Part shown: one piece after another, positions 34,601 through 42,281 of the stretch
Layout of the letters: every line of letters begins with the position of its first letter
How positions within the stretch are numbered: the first letter of the stretch is position 1
NCBI GenBank assembly: GCA_019241085.1
Contig: JAFAXH010000118.1
Coordinates: 1-64,000 of the forward strand
Length of the DNA stretch: 64,000 nucleotides
Reading direction: 5' to 3'
Origin: Verrucomicrobiota bacterium
Lineage (GTDB): Bacteria; Verrucomicrobiota; Verrucomicrobiia; Chthoniobacterales; SZAS-18
Position numbers and translations under genes: made by a program
Notes under the pieces: model-generated
The model's input: the letters and a program-made list of their open reading frames with translations, nothing else
The model's database searches: none
What the model was told of the DNA's origin: nothing

Positions 34601-35878
34601 ATGCCCGTTTTTGAATACAGAGCCGTTGGCCCCAACGGTGCGATCATGCAAGGCAAGCTCGATGCCGAGGGCCGCGGCGACGCGTTGCGCATCGTCGAAG
34701 AGCGCGGGCTGAAGCCGTTGAAGTTGACGGAAAAAAACGCCGCTCCGGCCAAAGCCGCCGCGCGCAGCACGGCAGGCGAAGGCAGCGGCAGCGGCTTGAA
34801 GCTGCCGCCCGCGCTCGCGGGGTTGAAGCTCGGGGCGAAAAAAGTCAATCACGCGGCGCTCGAAGATTTCACCCGCTCGCTCGCCAGCCTGCTCGCGGCG
34901 AACGTGCCGCTGAGCCGCGCGCTGACGATTCTTTACAAGGAATCCTCCAATCCCGCCGCGTCGGTGAAGTGGAAGGAACTCCACGATTTCGTGGTCGATG
35001 GCGTGCCGCTGGCCGAAGCGATGAGCCGTTCGCCCGACGTGTTTCCGCGCGTTTACATCGCGATGGTCGAGGCGGGCGAGGCGGGCGGCTTTTTGGATGT
35101 CGTGCTCGAGCCGGTCGACGATTTTCAGGCGCGGGAAAAAGAGCTACGCGCCAAGGTCATCGCGGCGCTGATGTATCCGGCAGTGTTGCTCTTTCTCGCC
35201 GTCGCGGTCGTGATTTTTCTGCTCGTCTTTTTCATCCCGCGTTTTCAGACGTTATTCGAGGGCTTCGACGCCGCGCTGCCGGCGCTGACGCAGATCATCG
35301 TGGCCACGAGCAACTTTGTGCGGCACTACGGTATCTTCCTGGCCGTCGGCGTCGCGGCGGCGATTTACTTCGGGCGCGCGTGGCTGCGGCAGGACAGCAG
35401 CCGGCGATTGTGGGAGAATTTTTTGCTCAAAACTCCCGTCATCGGGCCGCTCATGGCGCAGATCGCGATGGCGCGTTTTTGCCGGATGCTCGGCACCTTG
35501 CTCGGCGCGGGCGTGTCGCTCATCACCGCGCTCGATGTCGGCCGGCGCTCGCTCGGTTATCAAACGCTGGTCGATCTCGTGGCCAACGCGACCGAACGGG
35601 TGAAAAAAGGCGAGCCGCTCGCCGCGAGCCTCGCCGACAGCCGCGCGTTGTTTGGCGGTTCGACGCTCGAAATGATCTCGGTCGCCGAGGAAAGCGGCCG
35701 GCTCGATCAAGAGCTGGTGCGTCTCGCCGGCGTCACGGAAGTCACGCTCGATCGGCAGTTGAAAACCGCCGTGTCGCTGGCCGAGCCGATCATGCTTTTC
35801 GTCATCGCCGGTTTCATTGGTTTGATCTTTATCGGCATGGTCATCCCGATCTTCACCATCCAGGACTATATTAAGTAA
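34601..35878 (+). CDS. gspF: Type II secretion inner membrane protein GspF
   Basis: The 425-residue protein is the polytopic platform of the secretion machine. It has two repeats of the GspF domain (FTRSLASLLAANVPLSRALT from about residue 86 and FCRMLGTLLGAGVSLITALD from about 290) and membrane helices at about 185-210, 240-260 and 395-420. The 15-residue gap to GspE and the same strand fit one transcript. It ends at an AT-rich palindromic region before gspG. Confidence 0.94.
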   Translation: MPVFEYRAVGPNGAIMQGKLDAEGRGDALRIVEERGLKPLKLTEKNAAPAKAAARSTAGEGSGSGLKLPPALAGLKLGAKKVNHAALEDFTRSLASLLAANVPLSRALTILYKESSNPAASVKWKELHDFVVDGVPLAEAMSRSPDVFPRVYIAMVEAGEAGGFLDVVLEPVDDFQAREKELRAKVIAALMYPAVLLFLAVAVVIFLLVFFIPRFQTLFEGFDAALPALTQIIVATSNFVRHYGIFLAVGVAAAIYFGRAWLRQDSSRRLWENFLLKTPVIGPLMAQIAMARFCRMLGTLLGAGVSLITALDVGRRSLGYQTLVDLVANATERVKKGEPLAASLADSRALFGGSTLEMISVAEESGRLDQELVRLAGVTEVTLDRQLKTAVSLAEPIMLFVIAGFIGLIFIGMVIPIFTIQDYIK

Positions 35879-35929
35879 CTCAGTAACTCTTGAAGTAACC
35901 CCACCACTCAACATCTATCTCCGCTCTCC

Positions 35930-36036
35930 GCAGCTTAATCGTAATCCTGATCTTAATCCTTCTGCGCTCGCCGCGCGTGGCTCAAACTCTTGCCTCCGGC
36001 GGCAGAGACTATGATTAGGATTAAGACTATGATTAA
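35930..36036. repeat. Imperfect palindrome built of TTAATC/GATTAAG units
   Basis: Between gspF and gspG a left arm (CTTAATCGTAATCC, then CTTAATCC) faces a right arm (GATTAGGATTAAGACTATG, then ATTAAG). About 40 bp of GC-rich sequence separate the arms. It may attenuate transcription within the operon; no gene is visible in 35879-36066. Confidence 0.7.
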
Positions 36037-36066
36037 GCCATCGAAAGAACGGAGAAGCCAAGCTCT

Positions 36067-36516
36067 ATGAAACCATCCATCCACCTCAAACAGAAACAGC
36101 ATCATCGCACAGCAGCCTTCACGCTCGTCGAAATGCTCCTTGTCCTCGTCATCCTCGCCACGCTGGCGGCCATCGTCATTCCCAAGATGGCCGGTCGCAG
36201 TCAGCAGGCGAAAGTGACCGCCGCGCAGTCGCAAATCTCCAGCATCGAACTGGCGCTCGACGCGTTTGAAGTGGACAACGGCTACTACCCGAAAAGTGGC
36301 AATCTCGGCGATCTACTCGATCAGCCCGCCGGCGCGCCGAATTGGAAGGGGCCTTACCTTAAAAAAGGCATTCCGCTTGATCCGTGGGGCAACGCTTATG
36401 TCTATGAATATCCCGGCAAGCATCACACCAACGGCTACGACCTGATGTCGCCGGGACCGGACGGCCGCGCGGGCACCGACGACGACATCACCAACTGGGA
36501 GTCAGGCCGGAAATAA
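36067..36516 (+). CDS. gspG: Major pseudopilin GspG
   Basis: The 149-residue pseudopilin polymerises into the piston of the type II system. After 17 leader residues it has FTLVEMLLVLVILATLAAIV, with Glu at position +5 of the mature protein (Glu22). The pre-cleavage residue is Ala17, not the usual Gly. The C-terminal calcium-binding loop region reads DGRAGTDDDITNWESG, and DPWGNAYVYEYPGKH is the conserved GspG block. Length is normal. It is followed by four minor pseudopilins. Confidence 0.95.
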   Translation: MKPSIHLKQKQHHRTAAFTLVEMLLVLVILATLAAIVIPKMAGRSQQAKVTAAQSQISSIELALDAFEVDNGYYPKSGNLGDLLDQPAGAPNWKGPYLKKGIPLDPWGNAYVYEYPGKHHTNGYDLMSPGPDGRAGTDDDITNWESGRK

Positions 36517-36525
36517 TAAAGAGCA

Positions 36526-37044
36526 TTGACCGCCCGACGGCCATCTTCTTCTTCTTGCAAGTCGTTTGCGTTCACGCTGGTCGAGTTGATCCTCGTCATG
36601 GCTTTGCTCGCCACGATCCTCGCGTTGGCCGCGCCTTCCTTGTCCCGCTCGTTGCACCAGCGCAACTTGGAACAAGAGGCCGCGCGCTTGCTGGCGTTGA
36701 CGGAATACGGCCGGGATGAAGCCGTGTCGCAAGGCGTGCCGATGGTCATCTGGGTGGATCCGGAGAGCCGGCGGTTCGGAGTGAAAGCGAAGGCTGGTTT
36801 TACGGACGACAGCCGGCGCGAAAAGGAATACGCGCTGAACGCCGATCTCCACTTCGAGCCGATGACCGGCACGATCACGAAAGACCGCGTCGTGAACGCC
36901 GCCGAGTTCGCGCCCGACGGCACGCTCGATCCCGCCAGCGCGGCGTCCGTGCGCATCGGGGATCGCTTCAAGTCCACTGTCACCTTGGCGCGCACGACCG
37001 ACGGCTGGGGTTACGAAATCGTGAAGGAGGGGACGACGCGGTGA
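36526..37044 (+). CDS. gspH: Minor pseudopilin GspH-like
   Basis: The protein of 172 residues has a prepilin leader of 15 residues ending in Ala15, then FTLVELILVMALLATILALA with Glu20 at +5. The start must be the TTG at 36526: no ATG or GTG precedes the leader, and the next ATG lies inside the membrane helix. The globular part (MVIWVDPESRRFGVKAKAG) fits a minor pseudopilin of the GspH type. The gap to gspG is 9 bp. Low similarity in the C-terminal half makes the H assignment rest on position in the operon. Confidence 0.82.
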   Translation: MTARRPSSSSCKSFAFTLVELILVMALLATILALAAPSLSRSLHQRNLEQEAARLLALTEYGRDEAVSQGVPMVIWVDPESRRFGVKAKAGFTDDSRREKEYALNADLHFEPMTGTITKDRVVNAAEFAPDGTLDPASAASVRIGDRFKSTVTLARTTDGWGYEIVKEGTTR

Positions 37045-37478
37045 TGATGCAGCAACGGCATCATTTTTCGCGCGGCGGCTTCACGTTCGTGGAAGTCCTC
37101 GCGGCGTTGTTTTTCCTCGCGCTCGTCGTGCCGGCGATGCTCGGCGGGCTGACCATCGCCAACCGCGCTGCGTCGATGTCGGAGCGTCGTGCGGCGGCGG
37201 GCGAGCTGGCCGAGAACAAGCTGAACGAGTTGCTCCTCGAAACCGCGGACAACGCGTCGAGCGCGGCGGCCACGCGCGGCGACTTCGGCGCGGACCGTCC
37301 GGGCTACCGCTGGGAAATGAGTTCGGCCTCGTGGGACGCGGATGCGACGAACAAGATGACCGTGCTGACGGTGGAGGTTTTCTTCAAGGTGCAGGGACGC
37401 GAATACAGCGTGCAGCTCAGTTCGCTGCTCAATCCCGCCAGCGGCGGCACGCAAAGCGGTTCGGGGACATTGCCATGA
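37044..37478 (+). CDS. gspI: Minor pseudopilin GspI-like
   Basis: The 144-residue protein begins at the ATG at 37044, overlapping the gspH stop by one base (TGATG); a GTG at 37041 would add one residue. The cleavage site is Gly12/Phe13 with FTFVEVLAALFFLALVVPAM and Glu17 at +5. The rest (AENKLNELLLETADN) has the GspI/PilV-type helix followed by a beta-rich C-terminal part. It is coupled to gspJ through an ATGA overlap. Confidence 0.85.
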   Translation: MMQQRHHFSRGGFTFVEVLAALFFLALVVPAMLGGLTIANRAASMSERRAAAGELAENKLNELLLETADNASSAAATRGDFGADRPGYRWEMSSASWDADATNKMTVLTVEVFFKVQGREYSVQLSSLLNPASGGTQSGSGTLP

Positions 37479-38323
37479 AAATCACCACGTCCCGGCTTTC
37501 ATTCTCCCGCGTGGCTGCTCGCCGCCGCCGATGCGGATTTACCTTGTTGGAAATCCTGCTGGCTTCCTTCGCCGCCGCGATGATCCTCGTGGCGATCTAC
37601 GGAATTTTTTATCGCGCCCTCAAGCTGCGCGACAACGCCACGCAGCGCACGCACGAAGCGCGGTTGCAAGCGCGCGCGGCGAAGGTCATCCGCAACGACC
37701 TGCGCAACGCGCTCGTCTCGGGCGGCCTGCTCGCGTCCACGTTGATGGGCAGCAGCACCGGCAGCGACGGCCCCAGCACGGGCTTTCCGGGTTATCTGAA
37801 AATCACCGCCACGACGGGCCGGGATGTGCCCGACCAGTATTACGGCGACGTGCAGCAGGTGGAATATTACATCGTTCGGGACAACAACTCCGCCGGCTCG
37901 CTCAACGCCGGCACGCTCGTCCGCGCGATCAACCGCGACCTGCTCTCCTCGGTGCAGCAGAATGCGACGGAGGAGCAAATTTTAACCGGCGTCCGCTCGC
38001 TGCAAGTCTCCTTCTACGACGGCTCGAACTGGCAGCCGAGCTGGCAATATACCAGCCCGACGACTGGTGGCAGCAGCAGCAGCGGCAGTTCGACGAGCAG
38101 CAGCACCTCGTCAGGGAACAGCACGGCGGCGCAAAATTTGCCGGAGGCCATCCGCATCGACATCGAGCAGCTCCCGCCCGCGCCGCCGTTGGAAATCCTC
38201 GTGCCCTGGCCGACGCAGCCTTTTGCGGCGGCGACCGCGGCTCCATCCACGCCGCCGTCTTCAGCCACCGCCACGCCAACTCCCCGGCCCACTCCCACGC
38301 CGGCGGCTCCTGCGACCCGATGA
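37475..38323 (+). CDS. gspJ: Minor pseudopilin GspJ-like
   Basis: The 282-residue protein starts at the ATG overlapping the gspI stop. The leader ends with Gly21, then FTLLEILLASFAAAMILVAI with Glu26 at +5. The globular domain (VIRNDLRNALVSGG, IRIDIEQLPPA) resembles GspJ. It has two low-complexity insertions: a Ser/Gly/Thr stretch near residue 205 and a Pro/Thr/Ala tail of about 30 residues, so it is longer than usual (about 200). Confidence 0.85.
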   Translation: MKITTSRLSFSRVAARRRRCGFTLLEILLASFAAAMILVAIYGIFYRALKLRDNATQRTHEARLQARAAKVIRNDLRNALVSGGLLASTLMGSSTGSDGPSTGFPGYLKITATTGRDVPDQYYGDVQQVEYYIVRDNNSAGSLNAGTLVRAINRDLLSSVQQNATEEQILTGVRSLQVSFYDGSNWQPSWQYTSPTTGGSSSSGSSTSSSTSSGNSTAAQNLPEAIRIDIEQLPPAPPLEILVPWPTQPFAAATAAPSTPPSSATATPTPRPTPTPAAPATR

Positions 38324-39645
38324 ACGCGCCGTTTCGCATTCCACGTCATCGCCAGCGCCGGGCAGCGCGCGCGTCGTCCACGCGCGGCGCAGTCCTGATT
38401 GTCGTGCTCGTGATCTGCCTCGGGCTGGTCAGCCTCACGCTGGCGTTTGGCCACGCGATGTTGCTGAACTATCGCGGCGTGGACAACGAACTCGCCGGCC
38501 GCCAGGCCGACCTCGCCATCGAGGGTGCCGCGCGCTACGCCGAGGCGTTGATGTCCAACGCGACCCATCCCGGCGACTTCCCCGACCACGCGAGTTATCA
38601 GAGTAGCGCCGTGCCTGTGGGCGAGGCCAGCTTTTGGTTCATCGGCAAACCCTCCTCCACCGATCCGCAGGACCAGCCTTATTTCGGTCTCGTGGACGAA
38701 GCGTCGAAGCTCAATCTCAACACCGCCAGCCAGACGATGCTGCTCAATCTGCCCGGCATGACGCAGGACCTCGCCGCGGCCATCGTCGCCTGGCGCAAGT
38801 CGCCGAGCAATGCCACGAACACGCTGATGATGTCCGGCGCGACGGCGGTGAAATACGCGCCGTTTGAATCCGTGGAAGAACTGGCCTTGGTGAACGGCGG
38901 CACCGATCCGGGCATTCTCTACGGCGACGACGCCAACCTGAACCACGTCTCCGATCCGCAGGAACTCAGCGGCGGGCTGGGCCAGTTCAATCCAGGGCTT
39001 TTTGAATACGTCACCGTTTTCAGCCGCGAGCCGAACACGCTCAGCGACGGGACGAAGCGGACGAACGTCACCGGCAACGTGGGCGCGCTGGGGTCGTTGC
39101 TGAACACGCAACTCGGCGCCGCGCGCGCCCGCGAGGTCGAGGCGCGCCTGCGCGGCGGCGGCATCCGCAGCGTGCTGGAATTTTATCTGCGCAGCGGACT
39201 GACGGCGGATGAATTTGATAAAGTCACACCGTATCTCACGATGCAAAACGGCCCTTACAGCGTTGGCTTGATCAACGTGAACACCGCGGGCGAGACCGTG
39301 CTGGCGTGCGTGCCCGGCATTGGTCCCGACAACGCGCAAAAGATCGTCGCCGCGCGCACGCAGCAGGCGCAGGCTTCCACGAACCTCGCGTGGGTCGCGA
39401 CGATCCTCGGCCGTCAGGCCGCCATCACGGCGGGACCGTATCTCACGACGCAAAGTTACCAGGTCAGCGCGGATGTCGCCGCGGTCGGGCGGCACGGACG
39501 CGGCTACCGGCGCACGCGGTTCGTCATCGACGCCAGCGCCGGCACGCCGCAGATCGTTTATCGCCGCAACCTCGCCGCCCTCGGCTGGGCGCTGGGCGAT
39601 AGCGTGCGGCAGACTTTGGCGAACAAGAAAGGAGCGACGCCATGA
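38320..39645 (+). CDS. gspK: Type II secretion minor pseudopilin GspK
   Basis: The 441-residue protein overlaps the gspJ stop (ATGA). Its leader ends in Gly23 before AVLIVVLVICLGLVSLTLAF; Glu at +5 is missing, as is usual in GspK, which caps the pseudopilus tip. Two helix-hairpin-helix segments follow: DEASKLNLNTASQTMLLNLP with AAAIVAWR and LINVNTAGETVLACVPGIG. Length and motifs fit the family. It overlaps gspL. Confidence 0.9.
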   Translation: MNAPFRIPRHRQRRAARASSTRGAVLIVVLVICLGLVSLTLAFGHAMLLNYRGVDNELAGRQADLAIEGAARYAEALMSNATHPGDFPDHASYQSSAVPVGEASFWFIGKPSSTDPQDQPYFGLVDEASKLNLNTASQTMLLNLPGMTQDLAAAIVAWRKSPSNATNTLMMSGATAVKYAPFESVEELALVNGGTDPGILYGDDANLNHVSDPQELSGGLGQFNPGLFEYVTVFSREPNTLSDGTKRTNVTGNVGALGSLLNTQLGAARAREVEARLRGGGIRSVLEFYLRSGLTADEFDKVTPYLTMQNGPYSVGLINVNTAGETVLACVPGIGPDNAQKIVAARTQQAQASTNLAWVATILGRQAAITAGPYLTTQSYQVSADVAAVGRHGRGYRRTRFVIDASAGTPQIVYRRNLAALGWALGDSVRQTLANKKGATP

Positions 39646-41108
39646 AGCTGCCCGACGCGGCCGAACTGCGCAAAAAGCTGGAAACCTCCGAGCTGGCAAA
39701 ACGGCTGCAAACGCGCTCCGTGCTGGCGTTGACCATCGAGTCGGACTGCCTGCTCGCCAGCGTCGTGCGGCGGGTGGAAAATACGGTCAGCGTGGCCGCC
39801 GGTCCGCTCGCCGTGCCGGTCGGCGCGGAGGAGATTTTACGCGATCCGGAGAAGGCTGGCCGCGTGCTGGCGGAGTCGCTCGACTCGGCGGGCTGGCGCG
39901 AGCGGCGTTGCGTGGTCGCCGTGCCACCGGGCTGGGCGCTCACGGCCTCGACCGAGTTGCTCGAAGTTTCGCCGGAGGATTTGCGCGGCTACCTGGAATT
40001 GCGCGCCGAGCGTGAGTTTCCCATCCCGGTGGCTGACCTGCGCCTCGCGCACAGCGCCTACCAACTGGCGGATGGCAAGCCGCGCGCCACGCTGGCCGCG
40101 GTGCCCGCCAAACGGCTGGACGCCGTCACGGCGCTGCTGGCCGTCGCCGGTCGCCGCGCCGTGTCGATCTCGCTGGCGCTGGATCATTGTTTTACCCAAC
40201 CGACCGAGGCAGCGTTGCACTTCCTCGCGAACGGCAATCTCCACACCGATGTCGTCGTCACCGCGGGCGGCGGCGTGGTGGCGTTGCGCTCGCTTTCGCA
40301 CAACGCTGGCACGCCTGCGGGCGAGGACACCACCGCCGCCGCGTTCGATCCAGCCGGTTTTTGCCGGGAAGTCCGCATCACCCTCGGCCGGCTGCCGACC
40401 GGCGTGCAGGCTGAGGTGCGGCAGGCGCACTTCGGCGGAGCGACGGCGGCGGCGCAACGGCTGCTCGAACAAACGCGCGCGCCGTTGCAAAAAATGGGCA
40501 TCGAGGCCGTCGGCGACCGCGGGCTTCCCGACGACACCGATGCTGGTGCTGGCGCCGCGGCGGAGACCGCTGGGCGCGTGTTGCGCAAGGCGCCGGTGCC
40601 CTTTGAATTTGTCGTGCCGGAGCCGAAGAAGTGGGAGCCTGTGCTCCAGCGGCTCAACACCAAACGGCGGCGCTGGATGGCGGCTGCCGTGGCCGGGTGC
40701 ATCCTGCTCCCGGTGCTGATTTTCTTCGTCCGTTCGCGGATGGAAAGTTCCTACACGCGCGAGTGGGAAGGCATGCGCAACAAGGTCGCGGACCTGGATG
40801 TTTTACAATCAAAAATCCGCCAGTTCCGCCCGTGGTTCGAGCCGGCGCCGCAGAATTTGCAGGTGCTCGACGGCCTCATCTCGGCCTTCCCGGAACAAGG
40901 CGATGTCTGGGCCAAGAGCATCCAGATCGGCGCCGGCTACAAAGTCACCTGCACCGGCTTCGCGCGGAACCAACCCGCGTGGCTGGGCCTGCTCGACCGC
41001 CTGCGCGGCCGGCCGGACATCACGGCGCTGACCGTGCAGCAGGTGCGCGGAGATAATCCGCTCCAGTTTTCCTTCACTTACAAATGGGAGCCACGCCATG
41101 AAAAGTAG
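39642..41108 (+). CDS. gspL: GspL-like assembly protein (PilM/PilN-like domains)
   Basis: The 488-residue protein has an actin-like N-terminal domain (VLALTIESDCLLASVVRRVE to LEVSPEDLRGYLELRAEREF), a second subdomain, one membrane helix at about residue 346-366 (WMAAAVAGCILLPVLIFFV) and a C-terminal periplasmic ferredoxin-like part similar to PilN. This is the architecture of GspL, which links the ATPase to the pseudopilus. It overlaps both neighbours: 4 bases with gspK and 11 bases with gspM, which signals tight coupling. Confidence 0.85.
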   Translation: MKLPDAAELRKKLETSELAKRLQTRSVLALTIESDCLLASVVRRVENTVSVAAGPLAVPVGAEEILRDPEKAGRVLAESLDSAGWRERRCVVAVPPGWALTASTELLEVSPEDLRGYLELRAEREFPIPVADLRLAHSAYQLADGKPRATLAAVPAKRLDAVTALLAVAGRRAVSISLALDHCFTQPTEAALHFLANGNLHTDVVVTAGGGVVALRSLSHNAGTPAGEDTTAAAFDPAGFCREVRITLGRLPTGVQAEVRQAHFGGATAAAQRLLEQTRAPLQKMGIEAVGDRGLPDDTDAGAGAAAETAGRVLRKAPVPFEFVVPEPKKWEPVLQRLNTKRRRWMAAAVAGCILLPVLIFFVRSRMESSYTREWEGMRNKVADLDVLQSKIRQFRPWFEPAPQNLQVLDGLISAFPEQGDVWAKSIQIGAGYKVTCTGFARNQPAWLGLLDRLRGRPDITALTVQQVRGDNPLQFSFTYKWEPRHEK

Positions 41109-41646
41109 CGACCGACTGATGTTTCTAAAAATCGGCGCCGCGGCCGTCGTCGGGTTGTTCCTGCTCGACAAGATCGTGCTTTCCCCGGCGATTGCCAGTT
41201 GGAACGACCAGAGCGAGCGCATCGACGCGTTGCGCAAAAAAGTCGAGCGTGGCCGGCAACTCGTGCAGCGCGAAGACGCCATCCGGCAGCGCTGGGCGGA
41301 GATGCTGCACGCGAACCTGCCGGCGGACATGTCGGCGGCGGAGAGTGACGCGTTCAAGGCGCTTAGCCGCTGGGTGCGCGACAGCGGCGTGGCACTGACG
41401 AGCCTGACGCCGCAGTGGCAGACGCACGAGGAAGGCTACGAATCGTTCGAATGCCGCGCCGCCGCCACGGGCGATCAGGTTTCGCTGGGCCGGTTCATTT
41501 ACGAATTGGAAGTGGACCCGATGCCGGTGAGCCTGGAGGAGTGCGAGATCACGACGCGCGACGCGCGCGGGGCGCAGCTCAACATGACGGCACGCTTCAG
41601 CTTCGTTCGCCTGACGACGGAAGGAGGCCGGAGCAGCCGCCGATGA
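41098..41646 (+). CDS. gspM: GspM-like assembly protein
   Basis: The 182-residue protein has one N-terminal membrane helix (FLKIGAAAVVGLFLLDKIVL), a short coiled coil (DALRKKVERGRQLVQREDAIR) and a C-terminal ferredoxin-like domain (FIYELEVDPMPVSLEECEIT), the layout of GspM/PilO proteins that pair with GspL in the inner membrane. It overlaps gspL by 11 bases and the following gene by 4 bases. Confidence 0.8.
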   Translation: MKSSDRLMFLKIGAAAVVGLFLLDKIVLSPAIASWNDQSERIDALRKKVERGRQLVQREDAIRQRWAEMLHANLPADMSAAESDAFKALSRWVRDSGVALTSLTPQWQTHEEGYESFECRAAATGDQVSLGRFIYELEVDPMPVSLEECEITTRDARGAQLNMTARFSFVRLTTEGGRSSRR

Positions 41647-42281
41647 AACGCTTTTTTTCCCCGCTCCTGCTGCTCGCCGCGTGGCTGCTCGGCTGCGTCG
41701 CCTTTCTCCACGAGGCCGCGGCGCAACAATCGTCGCCGACGCCGGCGCCCGTGCCGCGCCAGGGCCAGGGCTACGAGGCGTTCCGCATGGTGCGGACCCG
41801 CAACGTCTTCGACCCCGAACGCAAGGCGCTGCCGCCGCAAAATGGCGCCCGCCAGGCGACCACGCCCGCGCCGACGCGCGGCGATTACGTCGCGCTCACG
41901 GGCACGATGGTGACGCCGGATAAAGCGCTCGCCTTTTTCTCCGGTTCAAGGCCAGACTACAACAAGGTGCTGCCGCCCCAGGAGCGCATCGTGGGCGCGA
42001 CGATCCTCAAAGTCACGCCGACGGACATCGAAGTAGAACGTGACGGCAAGCGCTTCACCGTCGCCGTCGGCCAGACCGTGCCTTTGGATAATGCCTCCGC
42101 GCCCGCGGCTGCTCCCGCGCCCGCGGCCGGCGACGCCAGCAGCACCCCGGATGCCGCCTCAGCCGCGGCAGCACCGCCGCCGTCGGGTGTGAACACTGCA
42201 CCAGCCAATAATCCTCCCCCCGCCAACAAAGACGAAGTCCTCCGCCGCTTGATGGAAAGACGCCAACAGGAACTCAAATGA
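41643..42281 (+). CDS. GspC/PilP-like periplasmic protein with HR-type domain
   Basis: The 212-residue protein begins MKRFFSPLLLLAAWLLGC. The last four residues (Leu15-Leu16-Gly17-Cys18) form a lipobox, so it may be a lipoprotein like PilP and unlike the membrane-anchored GspC. A conserved beta domain follows: ALTGTMVTPDKALAFFSG, PQERIVGATILKVTPTDIEV and RDGKRFTVAVGQTV. This matches the homology region of GspC/PilP that binds the first secretin domain. The last 70 residues are Ala/Pro-rich. It lies between gspM and the secretin genes, exactly where the inner membrane complex must contact the outer channel. Confidence 0.72.
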   Translation: MKRFFSPLLLLAAWLLGCVAFLHEAAAQQSSPTPAPVPRQGQGYEAFRMVRTRNVFDPERKALPPQNGARQATTPAPTRGDYVALTGTMVTPDKALAFFSGSRPDYNKVLPPQERIVGATILKVTPTDIEVERDGKRFTVAVGQTVPLDNASAPAAAPAPAAGDASSTPDAASAAAAPPPSGVNTAPANNPPPANKDEVLRRLMERRQQELK

